Source of the DNA: Rhodocyclaceae bacterium
Lineage (GTDB): Bacteria; Pseudomonadota; Gammaproteobacteria; Burkholderiales; Rhodocyclaceae
DNA length: 52,959 nucleotides
Assembly (NCBI GenBank): GCA_018883265.1
Contig: VEQK01000009.1
Span: 1 to 52,959 of the forward strand
Direction: 5' to 3'
A program made the translations under genes and the position numbers. The stretch's first letter is position 1; every line of letters starts with the position of its first letter. This document shows, piece by piece, positions 45,967-52,661 of this stretch. The notes under the pieces were generated by a model that saw only the letters and a program-made list of their open reading frames with translations, was not told the origin of the DNA and searched no databases.

Positions 45967-46521
45967 TTACTTCTTCGACGACTTCTTGGCGGTGCCAGCG
46001 GCCTTCACAGCGGCCGAGGTCGCAGCCGACACACCGGCTTCGGTAAATTCGGCAGCCTGCTTGGCAGCCTTGTTCAGGTTGTCGAAAGCCGAGTTGGCAG
46101 CAGTCACCGCCTGACGAACAGCGGCCAGGGCGACATCCGAACCGAACGGCGAAGCCTTGGCGGTCTTCTCGGCCAGATCCTGGGCAGCCTTGTTCAGTTC
46201 TGCGAATTGCGACTGAATCAGCTTGCCCATTTCATTGGCAGCGCCGGTCGAAATTTCGTAAACGCTACGCGAGTAGGCAACGGCCTTTTCAACCGCCGGC
46301 TGACCCAGCGTGGCGTTCAGCGAAGCGGCTTCTTGCGGCGTCTTGACACCCATCACAGCCTTGGCGTTCTTGGCACTGTCGCTCAGGGCTTCGCGGACGG
46401 CGCCCATATTCAGGGCAGCCAGGCTCTCAGCCGTCGCCAGGGCGGTGTTGGCAACCGACAGAAGTGTGTCGATCGCGGCCTTGTTGGCCGACAGGATGTG
46501 TTCGTTGTTCAGTGCAGTCAT
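45967..46521 (-). CDS. Phasin family protein (2)
   Basis: A 184-residue Ala/Lys-rich helical protein, paralogue of phasin 1: shared patterns include S-V-A-N-T-A-L-A-T-A-E-S-L-A-A-L-N, K-T-P-Q-E-A-A-S-L, Y-S-R-S-V-Y-E-I-S-T-G-A-A and A-S-P-F-G-S-D-V-A-L-A-A-V. It should coat PHA granules or act as a granule-associated chaperone. The ATG at 46521 (GGAG seven bases upstream) matches the start of phasin 1; a longer frame has no support. A consensus promoter about 115 bases upstream, flanked by two candidate operators, suggests strong, regulated expression. Confidence 0.93.
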   Translation of the reverse strand: MTALNNEHILSANKAAIDTLLSVANTALATAESLAALNMGAVREALSDSAKNAKAVMGVKTPQEAASLNATLGQPAVEKAVAYSRSVYEISTGAANEMGKLIQSQFAELNKAAQDLAEKTAKASPFGSDVALAAVRQAVTAANSAFDNLNKAAKQAAEFTEAGVSAATSAAVKAAGTAKKSSKK

Positions 46522-46613
46522 GTTTTGCTCCAAAAGATGAAATAAAAAAGGGGTCTCGTATATTCTGTACATCGGCTACGTTTACTTGGCTGACCACGAC
46601 GATTCCCGGGGGA

Positions 46614-46630
46614 TTTGCTGCGGTGCACAA
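46614..46630. promoter_or_regulatory. TTTGCTGC element at the phasin 2 transcription start
   Basis: TTTGCTGCGGTGCACAA, an imperfect TTTGC-N6-GCA(C)AA inverted repeat, covers the expected start of phasin 2 transcription (minus strand), where a bound protein would block the promoter. Confidence 0.45.
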
Positions 46631-46635
46631 TTGTT

Positions 46636-46663
46636 ATTATAGAAGCACAAATCGACCTGTCAA
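46636..46663 (-). promoter_or_regulatory. Consensus promoter of phasin 2
   Basis: On the minus strand TTGACA (46663-46658), 16 bases, TATAAT (46641-46636): both hexamers are perfect sigma-70 boxes, the strongest promoter I see in the window. The leader to the phasin ATG is about 108 bases. Confidence 0.9.
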
Positions 46664-46681
46664 GGATAAATGAGCAATTAT

Positions 46682-46697
46682 TTTGCAGGGCAGCAAA
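46682..46697. promoter_or_regulatory. TTTGC-N6-GCAAA element upstream of the phasin 2 promoter
   Basis: Read on the minus strand, TTTGCTGCCCTGCAAA has perfect TTTGC/GCAAA half-sites. It ends 18 bases before the -35 box and matches the element before phasin 1 in left arm and in the A/T-rich bases after it. Confidence 0.55.
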
Positions 46698-46776
46698 TTT
46701 GTTCGGAAGCCTCGGGAACAAAGGGTGCAACAAGAATCCGGGCAGCGCATCAGGCTGCGTCAGGTATCATCCTGTC

Positions 46777-47106
46777 ATGACCCACCCATGGCTCCTTCTG
46801 ATCCTGGCCGGCATCTGCGAAATCGGCTGGCCACTCGGCTATAAGCTCGCCCAGGCCCATGACGGGGTGCGTCAGATCGGTTGGTTTACGTTTTCCGGGC
46901 TCTCCATTGTGCTGAGCGCCTGGCTGCTCTGGCTGGCCCAAAAAGAGATTCCAATCGGCACGGCCTACGCCGTCTGGACCGGAATTGGCGCGGCCGGGAC
47001 CTTTATTCTGGGGATTGTGCTCTTTGGCGAGCAATCATCCCTGTTGCGCTGGCTCGGGGCCGCCATGATTATCGGCGGCGTCATCGTCCTCAAGACCGGT
47101 CAGTAA
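46777..47106 (+). CDS. SugE/Gdx-type small multidrug-resistance family exporter
   Basis: A 109-residue, four-helix SMR protein with the essential membrane glutamate at position 15 and the G-T-A-Y-A-V-W-T-G-I-G motif near residue 66, closer to SugE (Gdx) than to EmrE. Gdx proteins export guanidinium; some also pass quaternary ammonium compounds. The start is the ATG at 46777, giving the standard SMR length; upstream in-frame codons lie in the phasin promoter region. I found no guanidine riboswitch. It is convergent with the cytochrome c gene, eight bases apart. Confidence 0.9.
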   Translation: MTHPWLLLILAGICEIGWPLGYKLAQAHDGVRQIGWFTFSGLSIVLSAWLLWLAQKEIPIGTAYAVWTGIGAAGTFILGIVLFGEQSSLLRWLGAAMIIGGVIVLKTGQ

Positions 47107-47114
47107 CTTACAGA

Positions 47115-47930
47115 CTAGTTCCGGCCACCCAACGCGCCCACCGCCCGCAGGTATCCATAGATCTGTCGCGCCATCCGCTGTCGCTCCGTAGCCGGGCGCT
47201 CAACCGCCAGCGCCGGCATCGTCGTCAGCGGGTTTTTAGCGGAAGGGTCCAGCACCCAGCTGGCAAAACGGGCAAACGACTGATGAGTGGTCCACTGGGC
47301 CAGATCGATCGGCATCTTGCTGCCCCCTACCCCGTTCACCTGGTGACACGACAGGCAATATTGACGTGTCAACTGGGCGCCATCCCGATACTTCTCGGGC
47401 AACATGGGCGGGAATAGCGCCCGCAGCCTTTCTGGCGCCATCAAACCGAACCGGGTCACCTGATACGGCCAGTAGGTCGCGCCATCGGCACGCAATTCGG
47501 GATAAGCGATATTGTCCCAGACCAGATACCAGGGACCGAGGGGGACACGGTCATTGAGCGGTGGCGTTTCAATGCTGAAATCTGCCCCTCGGGCGTTGGC
47601 ATAGACGAGGTAGACCGGATACTGCGTCAGACGAACCGATGGAATCATCGACAGATAGCCGTCCCTGGCTTCAAAAGTGACCAAAACATCCGGTGCCCGC
47701 CAAGCCGCCCCCAGAAAATGATCCAGCACCGGGGCGAGAGGATAACCCTGATAGGTCACCTCGACCGGCTTCAGGGGTTTGGATTCATGGGGCTCAATTA
47801 CCGTGATCGGCGCCGGTGTCATGCCATCCAGATGCGCACCGGGCGGTGGCAAAAGCACATCGCCCGCCAGCACCCGGCCGACAGACAGCATCAGCAGCAG
47901 GACAAGAAGCCGATGTGGGCGCAGCATCAT
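47115..47930 (-). CDS. Periplasmic c-type cytochrome with oxidoreductase-like N-terminal domain
   Basis: The 271-residue protein has a signal peptide (cleavage after V-L-A near residue 22) and one heme c site, C-L-S-C-H, near residue 192, with a possible distal Met in the following M-P segments. The middle part (about 65-165) resembles the sulfite-oxidase/YedY-like molybdopterin fold in pattern: F-E-A-R-D-G-Y, a Y-L-V-Y-A-N-A-R-G segment, G-P-W-Y-L-V-W-D, P-E-L-R and a W-P-Y-Q-V. This is too short for a full enzyme. Electron transfer is the likely role; the partner is unknown. The start is ATG 47930, or a TTG six bases upstream that overlaps the preceding stop. Confidence 0.78.
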   Translation of the reverse strand: MMLRPHRLLVLLLMLSVGRVLAGDVLLPPPGAHLDGMTPAPITVIEPHESKPLKPVEVTYQGYPLAPVLDHFLGAAWRAPDVLVTFEARDGYLSMIPSVRLTQYPVYLVYANARGADFSIETPPLNDRVPLGPWYLVWDNIAYPELRADGATYWPYQVTRFGLMAPERLRALFPPMLPEKYRDGAQLTRQYCLSCHQVNGVGGSKMPIDLAQWTTHQSFARFASWVLDPSAKNPLTTMPALAVERPATERQRMARQIYGYLRAVGALGGRN

Positions 47931-47932
47931 GC

Positions 47933-48490
47933 TCAATGAACCTCGTGCGCCGCCTTGCTCAGCAGAAGCGACTGATTCATCTGTTTATCAACCAGCACCA
48001 TCGCCAACGCGGAAAACAGGAATACGATATGGATGACCACCTGCCAGAGGATGGTGTGCGCATCCGTATTGGCTGCGTTGATGAAGCTTTTGAGCAGATG
48101 GATCGACGAGATACCAATGATCGCCGTCGAGAGTTTGACCTTGAGCACCCCGGCATTGACATGAGACAACCACTCCGGCTGATCCGGATGCCCCTCCAGA
48201 TTCAGACGCGACACAAAAGTCTCATAGCCACCGACGATGACCATGATCAGGAGGTTAGCGATCATCACCACATCGATCAGGCCAAGCACTGTCAGCATGA
48301 TCACGGTTTCGCTGACATGTTCGGCGAGCGCCCCCGTAATCAGATGCTTCAACTCAACCATGAACTGGTAGACATAAACGCCCTGGGCGACAATCAGACC
48401 CAGATAGAGCGGCGCCTGTAGCCAGCGGCTGGCAAAAATCATCTTCTCCATAATATTCGGTTTGCCGGGCTGTTTGCGGTCTGGGTGCAT
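47933..48490 (-). CDS. YqhA/UPF0114 family membrane protein
   Basis: A four-helix inner-membrane protein of the UPF0114/TIGR00645 family (E. coli YqhA, 164 residues): the [14 protein letters not shown] start, the G-G-Y-E-x-F-V-S-R-L segment and [10 protein letters not shown] are all conserved. Function unknown. Start uncertain: the ATG at 48490 gives a 12-residue polar lead, while one at 48451 gives the E. coli-like start. Neither has a clear Shine-Dalgarno. It is upstream of the cytochrome c gene, touching or overlapping it, so the two may share a role in membrane redox or ion balance. Confidence 0.88.
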   Translation of the reverse strand: MHPDRKQPGKPNIMEKMIFASRWLQAPLYLGLIVAQGVYVYQFMVELKHLITGALAEHVSETVIMLTVLGLIDVVMIANLLIMVIVGGYETFVSRLNLEGHPDQPEWLSHVNAGVLKVKLSTAIIGISSIHLLKSFINAANTDAHTILWQVVIHIVFLFSALAMVLVDKQMNQSLLLSKAAHEVH

Positions 48491-48536
48491 GATCTGCATA
48501 TCGGTGGTTGTTGATAACGCCAATTATACTGTGGTC

Positions 48537-49394
48537 ATGTCGCCGCCGCTTTTCGAACTTCCCTGCCCCTTCGATATCGAAACTGGCACCGTCAGCCTGC
48601 TCGAACCTCTTGACAGCAACCCGGAAGCACTTCGCCAGCAGCTACTGGACGGCACCTATGACAAACCTTTCCTTATCGGCCACGATGACCGGCTGACACT
48701 GCACCTCAGCCTGAGCCTGATTCAGAGCACCATGAAAGTCAGCGATCCCGATGCGCTGGATCTCATCTACACACAGAAAATGATGGCTTTTCTGTTGTTC
48801 TATCCCAGACCGAAAGGCATTCTGCTGCTGGGCCTCGGCGGCGGCTCGCTGGCCAAATACTGTTATCGCCACCTACCCCGCACAGACATCACGGCCGTTG
48901 AAATCAACCCGCACGTCATCGGATTCCGGCAGGCCTTCTGCATTCCCGACAACGGCGAACGATTTCGTATCCATTGCGCCGATGCTACCGAATACATCCG
49001 CACACATCGTGCCCGCACCGACATCGTACTGCTTGATGCCTTTGACGGGCTTGGCATTGCGCCGGAACTGACCAGTCCCGATTTTTATTCGCAGGTTCAC
49101 GAATGCCTCTCGGCAAACGGAATTCTGGTCATGAATCTGGCCGGGGACAAAACCGGCTTCGGCGACCCGCTTAGCCGTCTGGCTGAAGTTTTTGACGACC
49201 GGCTTCTTTCAATCAAAGTTCGTGACGGCGGCAACCAGATCGCGTTTGCCTTTAAAAGCCGGCAGTTCCCGCCACGCTGGGATCTCGTTCAAACGCAGGC
49301 GCGTGACCTGGAGAAAAAGCTGGGTCTGGACTTCGGGCGATTCGCGCGCCATCTGGAAAAAAGCCAGCGCCGCGACGGCTACGGCGACAGTTAG
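48537..49394 (+). CDS. Spermidine-synthase-like methyltransferase-fold protein
   Basis: A 285-residue protein of the polyamine aminopropyltransferase-like group. The Rossmann domain has L-L-L-G-L-G-G-G-S-L near residue 102 and the acidic V-E-I-N-P motif near residue 122. D-A-T-E-Y follows, then L-L-D-A-F-D-G near residue 164, where true spermidine synthases carry their catalytic Asp. The N-terminal beta domain is shortened, and no S-adenosylmethionine decarboxylase is nearby, so it may not make spermidine. A TATACT six bases before the ATG suggests a start site at the AUG. Its stop abuts the stop of the MliC-like gene. Confidence 0.82.
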   Translation: MSPPLFELPCPFDIETGTVSLLEPLDSNPEALRQQLLDGTYDKPFLIGHDDRLTLHLSLSLIQSTMKVSDPDALDLIYTQKMMAFLLFYPRPKGILLLGLGGGSLAKYCYRHLPRTDITAVEINPHVIGFRQAFCIPDNGERFRIHCADATEYIRTHRARTDIVLLDAFDGLGIAPELTSPDFYSQVHECLSANGILVMNLAGDKTGFGDPLSRLAEVFDDRLLSIKVRDGGNQIAFAFKSRQFPPRWDLVQTQARDLEKKLGLDFGRFARHLEKSQRRDGYGDS

Positions 49395-49793
49395 TCAGTC
49401 TGCTTCGCAGACTTCCTTGCCATTGATCGTGCCCTGCTTACCTTTAACCCAGAATACATAGGACTCGTCCGAATTCGTATATCGACCACCATCGGCACTG
49501 GGTACCTGACGCAGATAGCGTGTCGTCTGACCCATCTCGATGCTGGCTGTATGCTCGGCATTGTCAAACACCACATACAAGCGTCCGGAGTCCGGACAGG
49601 TAAACCGGACGGCAAAGGGCTTACGCGGTTTTGGTGCATCCGCACGGTACTGAGCGGGAATCTCGCTGACCGGTGACTTTTTAATCTCGATCGCCGCATC
49701 CTGTTCATTATTTCCAGAGGAAGAACTTTGGCCGAACGCCGAACCGGCCAGGATCCAGAAAGCGCCGAACACCCACAGGGTCTTTGTACTCAT
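49395..49793 (-). CDS. MliC-like C-type lysozyme inhibitor
   Basis: A 132-residue secreted protein: signal peptide (about 1-21, ending S-A-F-G-Q), a linker rich in Ser/Lys, then a domain of about 85 residues. That domain has the MliC pattern: F-T-C-P-D-S-G-R-L-Y-V-V-F-D-N, A-S-I-E-M, a Y-L-R-Q-V-P-S-A-D-G-G-R-Y segment, F-W-V-K-G and a final C. In MliC the S-x-x-G-x-x-Y loop plugs the lysozyme active site and the two cysteines pair. E. coli MliC is a lipoprotein, while this one has no lipobox and should be soluble, as PliC-type inhibitors are. It lies 34 bases after asmA. Confidence 0.8.
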   Translation of the reverse strand: MSTKTLWVFGAFWILAGSAFGQSSSSGNNEQDAAIEIKKSPVSEIPAQYRADAPKPRKPFAVRFTCPDSGRLYVVFDNAEHTASIEMGQTTRYLRQVPSADGGRYTNSDESYVFWVKGKQGTINGKEVCEAD

Positions 49794-49827
49794 AGCAACA
49801 CCCACCTCGATACTCATTCCAAAAATG

Positions 49828-52179
49828 CTAGCGATTAGCCTGAGGCATCAATGCACCATCAATGCTCGGCCAGGGCTTCAGAACATTCTGACACGGATTC
49901 TTACGGGTCGCGACAGACAGGACATTCTGGGCCGCAAGCGATATGCCGCTAGTAACCACTGCCAGACCCACCGTGGCGGCCTGTTTGACGACACCGGTCT
50001 TGTTAACCCCTAATGATGGATTAAGTAATGTTCCCTGGACCACGACCAGTCCGGACGCATTCACACCAGTCGTTAATCCGGATTTCTGGGCCGACTGGAT
50101 ATTAATGCTCATTTGTTCCTGCTTCAGATCCACTTGTCCATTCAGTGATACATCCAGTTGATCGGTCTCGATACCCACCGAGTTGTCGATGTTCAGGCGT
50201 CCATTCTTGACCGGAAGATAAGCCACGGCACAATCCAGCTGGGTCACGTTAGAACTTGACCGAACCGGATTCACCGCATTGAATACCGACAGTAAAAAAT
50301 CGCCTGACGAATCGACCAGAGCTTTGGGCAGCGTCACTTTGTTCAGCGACAGCTGGAACTCGCCATTAAGCCCAGACACCAATGAACGTAAGGTGTTGCC
50401 CTGCCCTTCGAAGTGAAATGCAAATTCGCCCTCTCCACCCTGCACCTGACCGAGAGACCGCTTCTGATCAATCTGGCTTATCAGATGATCCAGTCGGAAA
50501 TCACGAGCATGACCCCGCAAACGCAGCGATGGACTGGCGCTTGTGTACTGACTGATCACACCATCGGCCATCAGCAGTCCCTGGCCAAATCCCGACTTGA
50601 ACTCATCAATCTTCATGATGCCGCCAGCCGTATCCTGCAGGCTTGCCTTAAGTAGAAAATTGGGGAGTGCCACCCCATCCGGCAGCACCAGGGTCGTTAC
50701 ATTCAATCCAATGTGACCATTCATCAGAGGAATCTGATTGAACCCCAGACTATCGGTGCCGAACAGCCAGCGCTGGTTCTTCGGATTCTTCTGCACCTCT
50801 GCTGCCGCTGTCGTTGCATGTACCCCATCATCCAGATTGATCCTGCTTGCATTCAGATCCAGAGTCAAATGGGGCGCGGCGCCCGACTTGAAATCTGCCT
50901 GGCCGGTCAATGACTGCAAGGCAATAGATCTAGGGGATGATGGATTATCTCCGTTATCGACCAGGGTCCCCGCGCCGATCGAAGCACGAGCATAACCGGT
51001 TAGCGACGTCATCAACAGGCGGGGTGACTGGCCGTTAGCTGCAAGATCGACATCGACCTGCACGGTACCCCCCTGCACCGTTAGCTTGGGTAGCTTGAGG
51101 GCTGGTAACGAAAAAATCTTGGCGAGATCAAAACCGTCTGCCTTTGCCTTCAGGTTCATCGTAGGGGTTTTGCTGTTATAGCCTGTAATTGCGCCGGTGG
51201 CCGTAATCCGCCCCTGTCCAAAGCCCGACTCGAATCGCTGCAGCGTCAGGCTACCCGAAGCGGCCTCATTCAGACTTGCCGAGAGAGCGACGCTGGGCAA
51301 GGCCGCGCCATTAGGCAACAAAAGCTGATCGGTTACCAAGTCGAGCTGCAGATTCATCTGCGGCAACACCGAAAAATCCAGAGGCCGATCATCCTGCCAC
51401 CAGGATTTTCCTCCCGGGACTTCACGGCTTGCGGCGTTGATTTGTGTGTTCACACGCGTGCTTGCGAAACGCTGAGACAAATCCAGAACCCGGGTCTTAA
51501 CCGACAGCGTTAAGTTGTTGGCCTTTTGTTCCGGGTATTCGAAGCGACCGTTCAGATCCATCGTCTGCTGTTGCCAGACAAGCTGGCCTTTGAACGCTAC
51601 AGCATCCCCGGCAAAGGTCGCTGAGGCATTGTCGATCCCCAGGCTTTGAGTCAGCTGGCCATCCCGATCACGGACGCGCACTGAGGCATTATTCAGCTGA
51701 ACTTTCTCGATAGCGAACGCGGAACGATCATTGCTATCCGATGCGGTATCCGTTGCAGGCACGAGCGTCCAGTTCCCCACCACACCGTTTTTCGCCGAAG
51801 CCTGGGCGCCGGGTTGCAAATTCAGCACCAGACCATCCAGCTCAGCCTGGTTGATCGAAATGGCCTGATGCAGAAGCGGTCCCCAATCCAGCGACAGGGC
51901 AACGCGTTGTGCGGTGGCCATCTCGGGGTCGGTCGCCCAGGGTGCGTTACCAAAAGCGACGTCCTCGGCCACCACGGATAGCCTTGGCCAGAGTTTGACC
52001 GAAACCGGCCCCTTGATCGTCAGAGACCGGCCAGTTGCTGATTCAACAGCCCGTGTGGCAACATCAACTACGGCCCGCGCATCAACCAGCCGGGGAAGCC
52101 AGATCGCGCCACCAACGATTACGAGGAATACCAGCGCAACGACCAGGCGTGGCAAGGTCCAGATTTTACGATCCACCAT
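49828..52179 (-). CDS. asmA: AsmA-family envelope protein
   Basis: A 783-residue AsmA-like protein: an N-terminal inner-membrane helix (about 10-30), the AsmA N-terminal domain (T-G-R-S-L-T-I-K-G and W-P-R-L-S-V segments), and a long beta-rich periplasmic body. It ends with the conserved C-terminal AsmA domain (G-x-G-N-T-L-R-S-L-V-S-G-L-N-G). AsmA-like proteins are proposed to bridge the periplasm and move phospholipids to the outer membrane. Two stretches repeat the pattern F-K-S-G-F-G-Q-G/F-E-S-G-F-G-Q-G, showing internal duplication. Start ATG 52179; a TTG nine bases further upstream is possible. It is a single gene with the MliC-like gene downstream. Confidence 0.9.
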   Translation of the reverse strand: MVDRKIWTLPRLVVALVFLVIVGGAIWLPRLVDARAVVDVATRAVESATGRSLTIKGPVSVKLWPRLSVVAEDVAFGNAPWATDPEMATAQRVALSLDWGPLLHQAISINQAELDGLVLNLQPGAQASAKNGVVGNWTLVPATDTASDSNDRSAFAIEKVQLNNASVRVRDRDGQLTQSLGIDNASATFAGDAVAFKGQLVWQQQTMDLNGRFEYPEQKANNLTLSVKTRVLDLSQRFASTRVNTQINAASREVPGGKSWWQDDRPLDFSVLPQMNLQLDLVTDQLLLPNGAALPSVALSASLNEAASGSLTLQRFESGFGQGRITATGAITGYNSKTPTMNLKAKADGFDLAKIFSLPALKLPKLTVQGGTVQVDVDLAANGQSPRLLMTSLTGYARASIGAGTLVDNGDNPSSPRSIALQSLTGQADFKSGAAPHLTLDLNASRINLDDGVHATTAAAEVQKNPKNQRWLFGTDSLGFNQIPLMNGHIGLNVTTLVLPDGVALPNFLLKASLQDTAGGIMKIDEFKSGFGQGLLMADGVISQYTSASPSLRLRGHARDFRLDHLISQIDQKRSLGQVQGGEGEFAFHFEGQGNTLRSLVSGLNGEFQLSLNKVTLPKALVDSSGDFLLSVFNAVNPVRSSSNVTQLDCAVAYLPVKNGRLNIDNSVGIETDQLDVSLNGQVDLKQEQMSINIQSAQKSGLTTGVNASGLVVVQGTLLNPSLGVNKTGVVKQAATVGLAVVTSGISLAAQNVLSVATRKNPCQNVLKPWPSIDGALMPQANR

Positions 52180-52276
52180 AGTTACCAATCCGGCTAGCCG
52201 CTAACACGCATGATTTCATTGAGCCAAGCATAACAAATGAAACGTAAACTGTTATAAGCCTATGAAAAATTTGTCA

Positions 52277-52304
52277 TTGCCCTGTAAGAAAACTCCGCTA
52301 CAGT
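52277..52304 (+). promoter_or_regulatory. Possible promoter of the candidate small RNA
   Basis: TTGCCC (52277-52282) and TACAGT (52299-52304) are 16 bases apart, giving a start near 52311, exactly where the first hairpin begins. Both hexamers are imperfect. Confidence 0.4.
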
Positions 52305-52310
52305 GTCAAC

Positions 52311-52442
52311 ACATCCACGGGAGAGGATGTAAATGTCCGGTAAAGCTTTAGCCCGGACGAGGAGAATCTGGTCTTACCCACTTACAGCGATAAGAACAAG
52401 ACCCGATGGAAACCCCGGCCTGATGGCCGGGGTTTCTTTTTG
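52311..52442 (+). ncRNA. Candidate structured small RNA or leader ending in a terminator
   Basis: About 130 bases form four consecutive hairpins. The first is ACATCC/GGATGT (52311-52330, loop ACGGGAGA); the second GTCCGG/CCGGAC (52335-52358); the third GGTCTT/AAGACC (52370-52403, with inner CTTA/TAAG); the last is the terminator. Several GGA triplets lie in or between the loops. The stretch from asmA (52188) to the TRAP gene (52661) has no other convincing gene. A 57-codon frame from an ATG at 52333 has a good Shine-Dalgarno but runs through the terminator. I do not recognise the RNA family; it could be a trans-acting sRNA or an attenuator-like leader of the TRAP operon. Confidence 0.5.
52410..52441 (+). 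terminator. Strong terminator of the candidate small RNA
   Basis: AAACCCCGGCC (52410-52420) pairs perfectly with GGCCGGGGTTT (52425-52435) around TGAT, followed by CTTTTT. It lies 220 bases before the next gene and 230 after the asmA start, so it serves neither as a normal gene-end terminator. Confidence 0.93.
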
Positions 52443-52661
52443 CGCGATTGAATTTTTTTACTCCGGACCTTCAAGAGCTGAAAGTTTTTGCGCTGCCGAG
52501 TGCTAATTTGTTGCAATACAAACGCCAGGCGCCACGACCAGCAAGGGTTTTACGCACTACCAGCCCAGCCAGCGGCCTTAGAAATATTTTGCAGTGCAAC
52601 TTGCACATACCACCCCACTCATTGAGTATTGCATCACTTACATCTAGCAGAGAACTATTCC

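Noticed and set aside
46522-46572. 17-residue extension of phasin 2
   Set aside because: The downstream ATG has a good Shine-Dalgarno and matches the start of phasin 1; the extension has no such signal.
46642-46776. Guanidine riboswitch upstream of the SugE/Gdx gene
   Set aside because: No ACGR-loop hairpin pair (class II), no CCGGACGAGG (class III) and no class I core were found.
52353-52403. Guanidine-III riboswitch: CCGGACGAGG, TACCC and ACAAGAC occur in the same order
   Set aside because: The resemblance is from memory and partial. The CCGG arm pairs with an upstream GTCCGG here and has no downstream CCGG partner for the pseudoknot, and a TRAP transporter is not a typical target. An Infernal search would settle it.
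52333-52506. Small gene of 57 codons with a good Shine-Dalgarno inside the candidate sRNA
   Set aside because: The frame runs through the strong terminator, so a normal transcript would have no stop codon. The predicted peptide has mixed rare codons and no recognisable pattern. A short leader peptide cannot be fully excluded.
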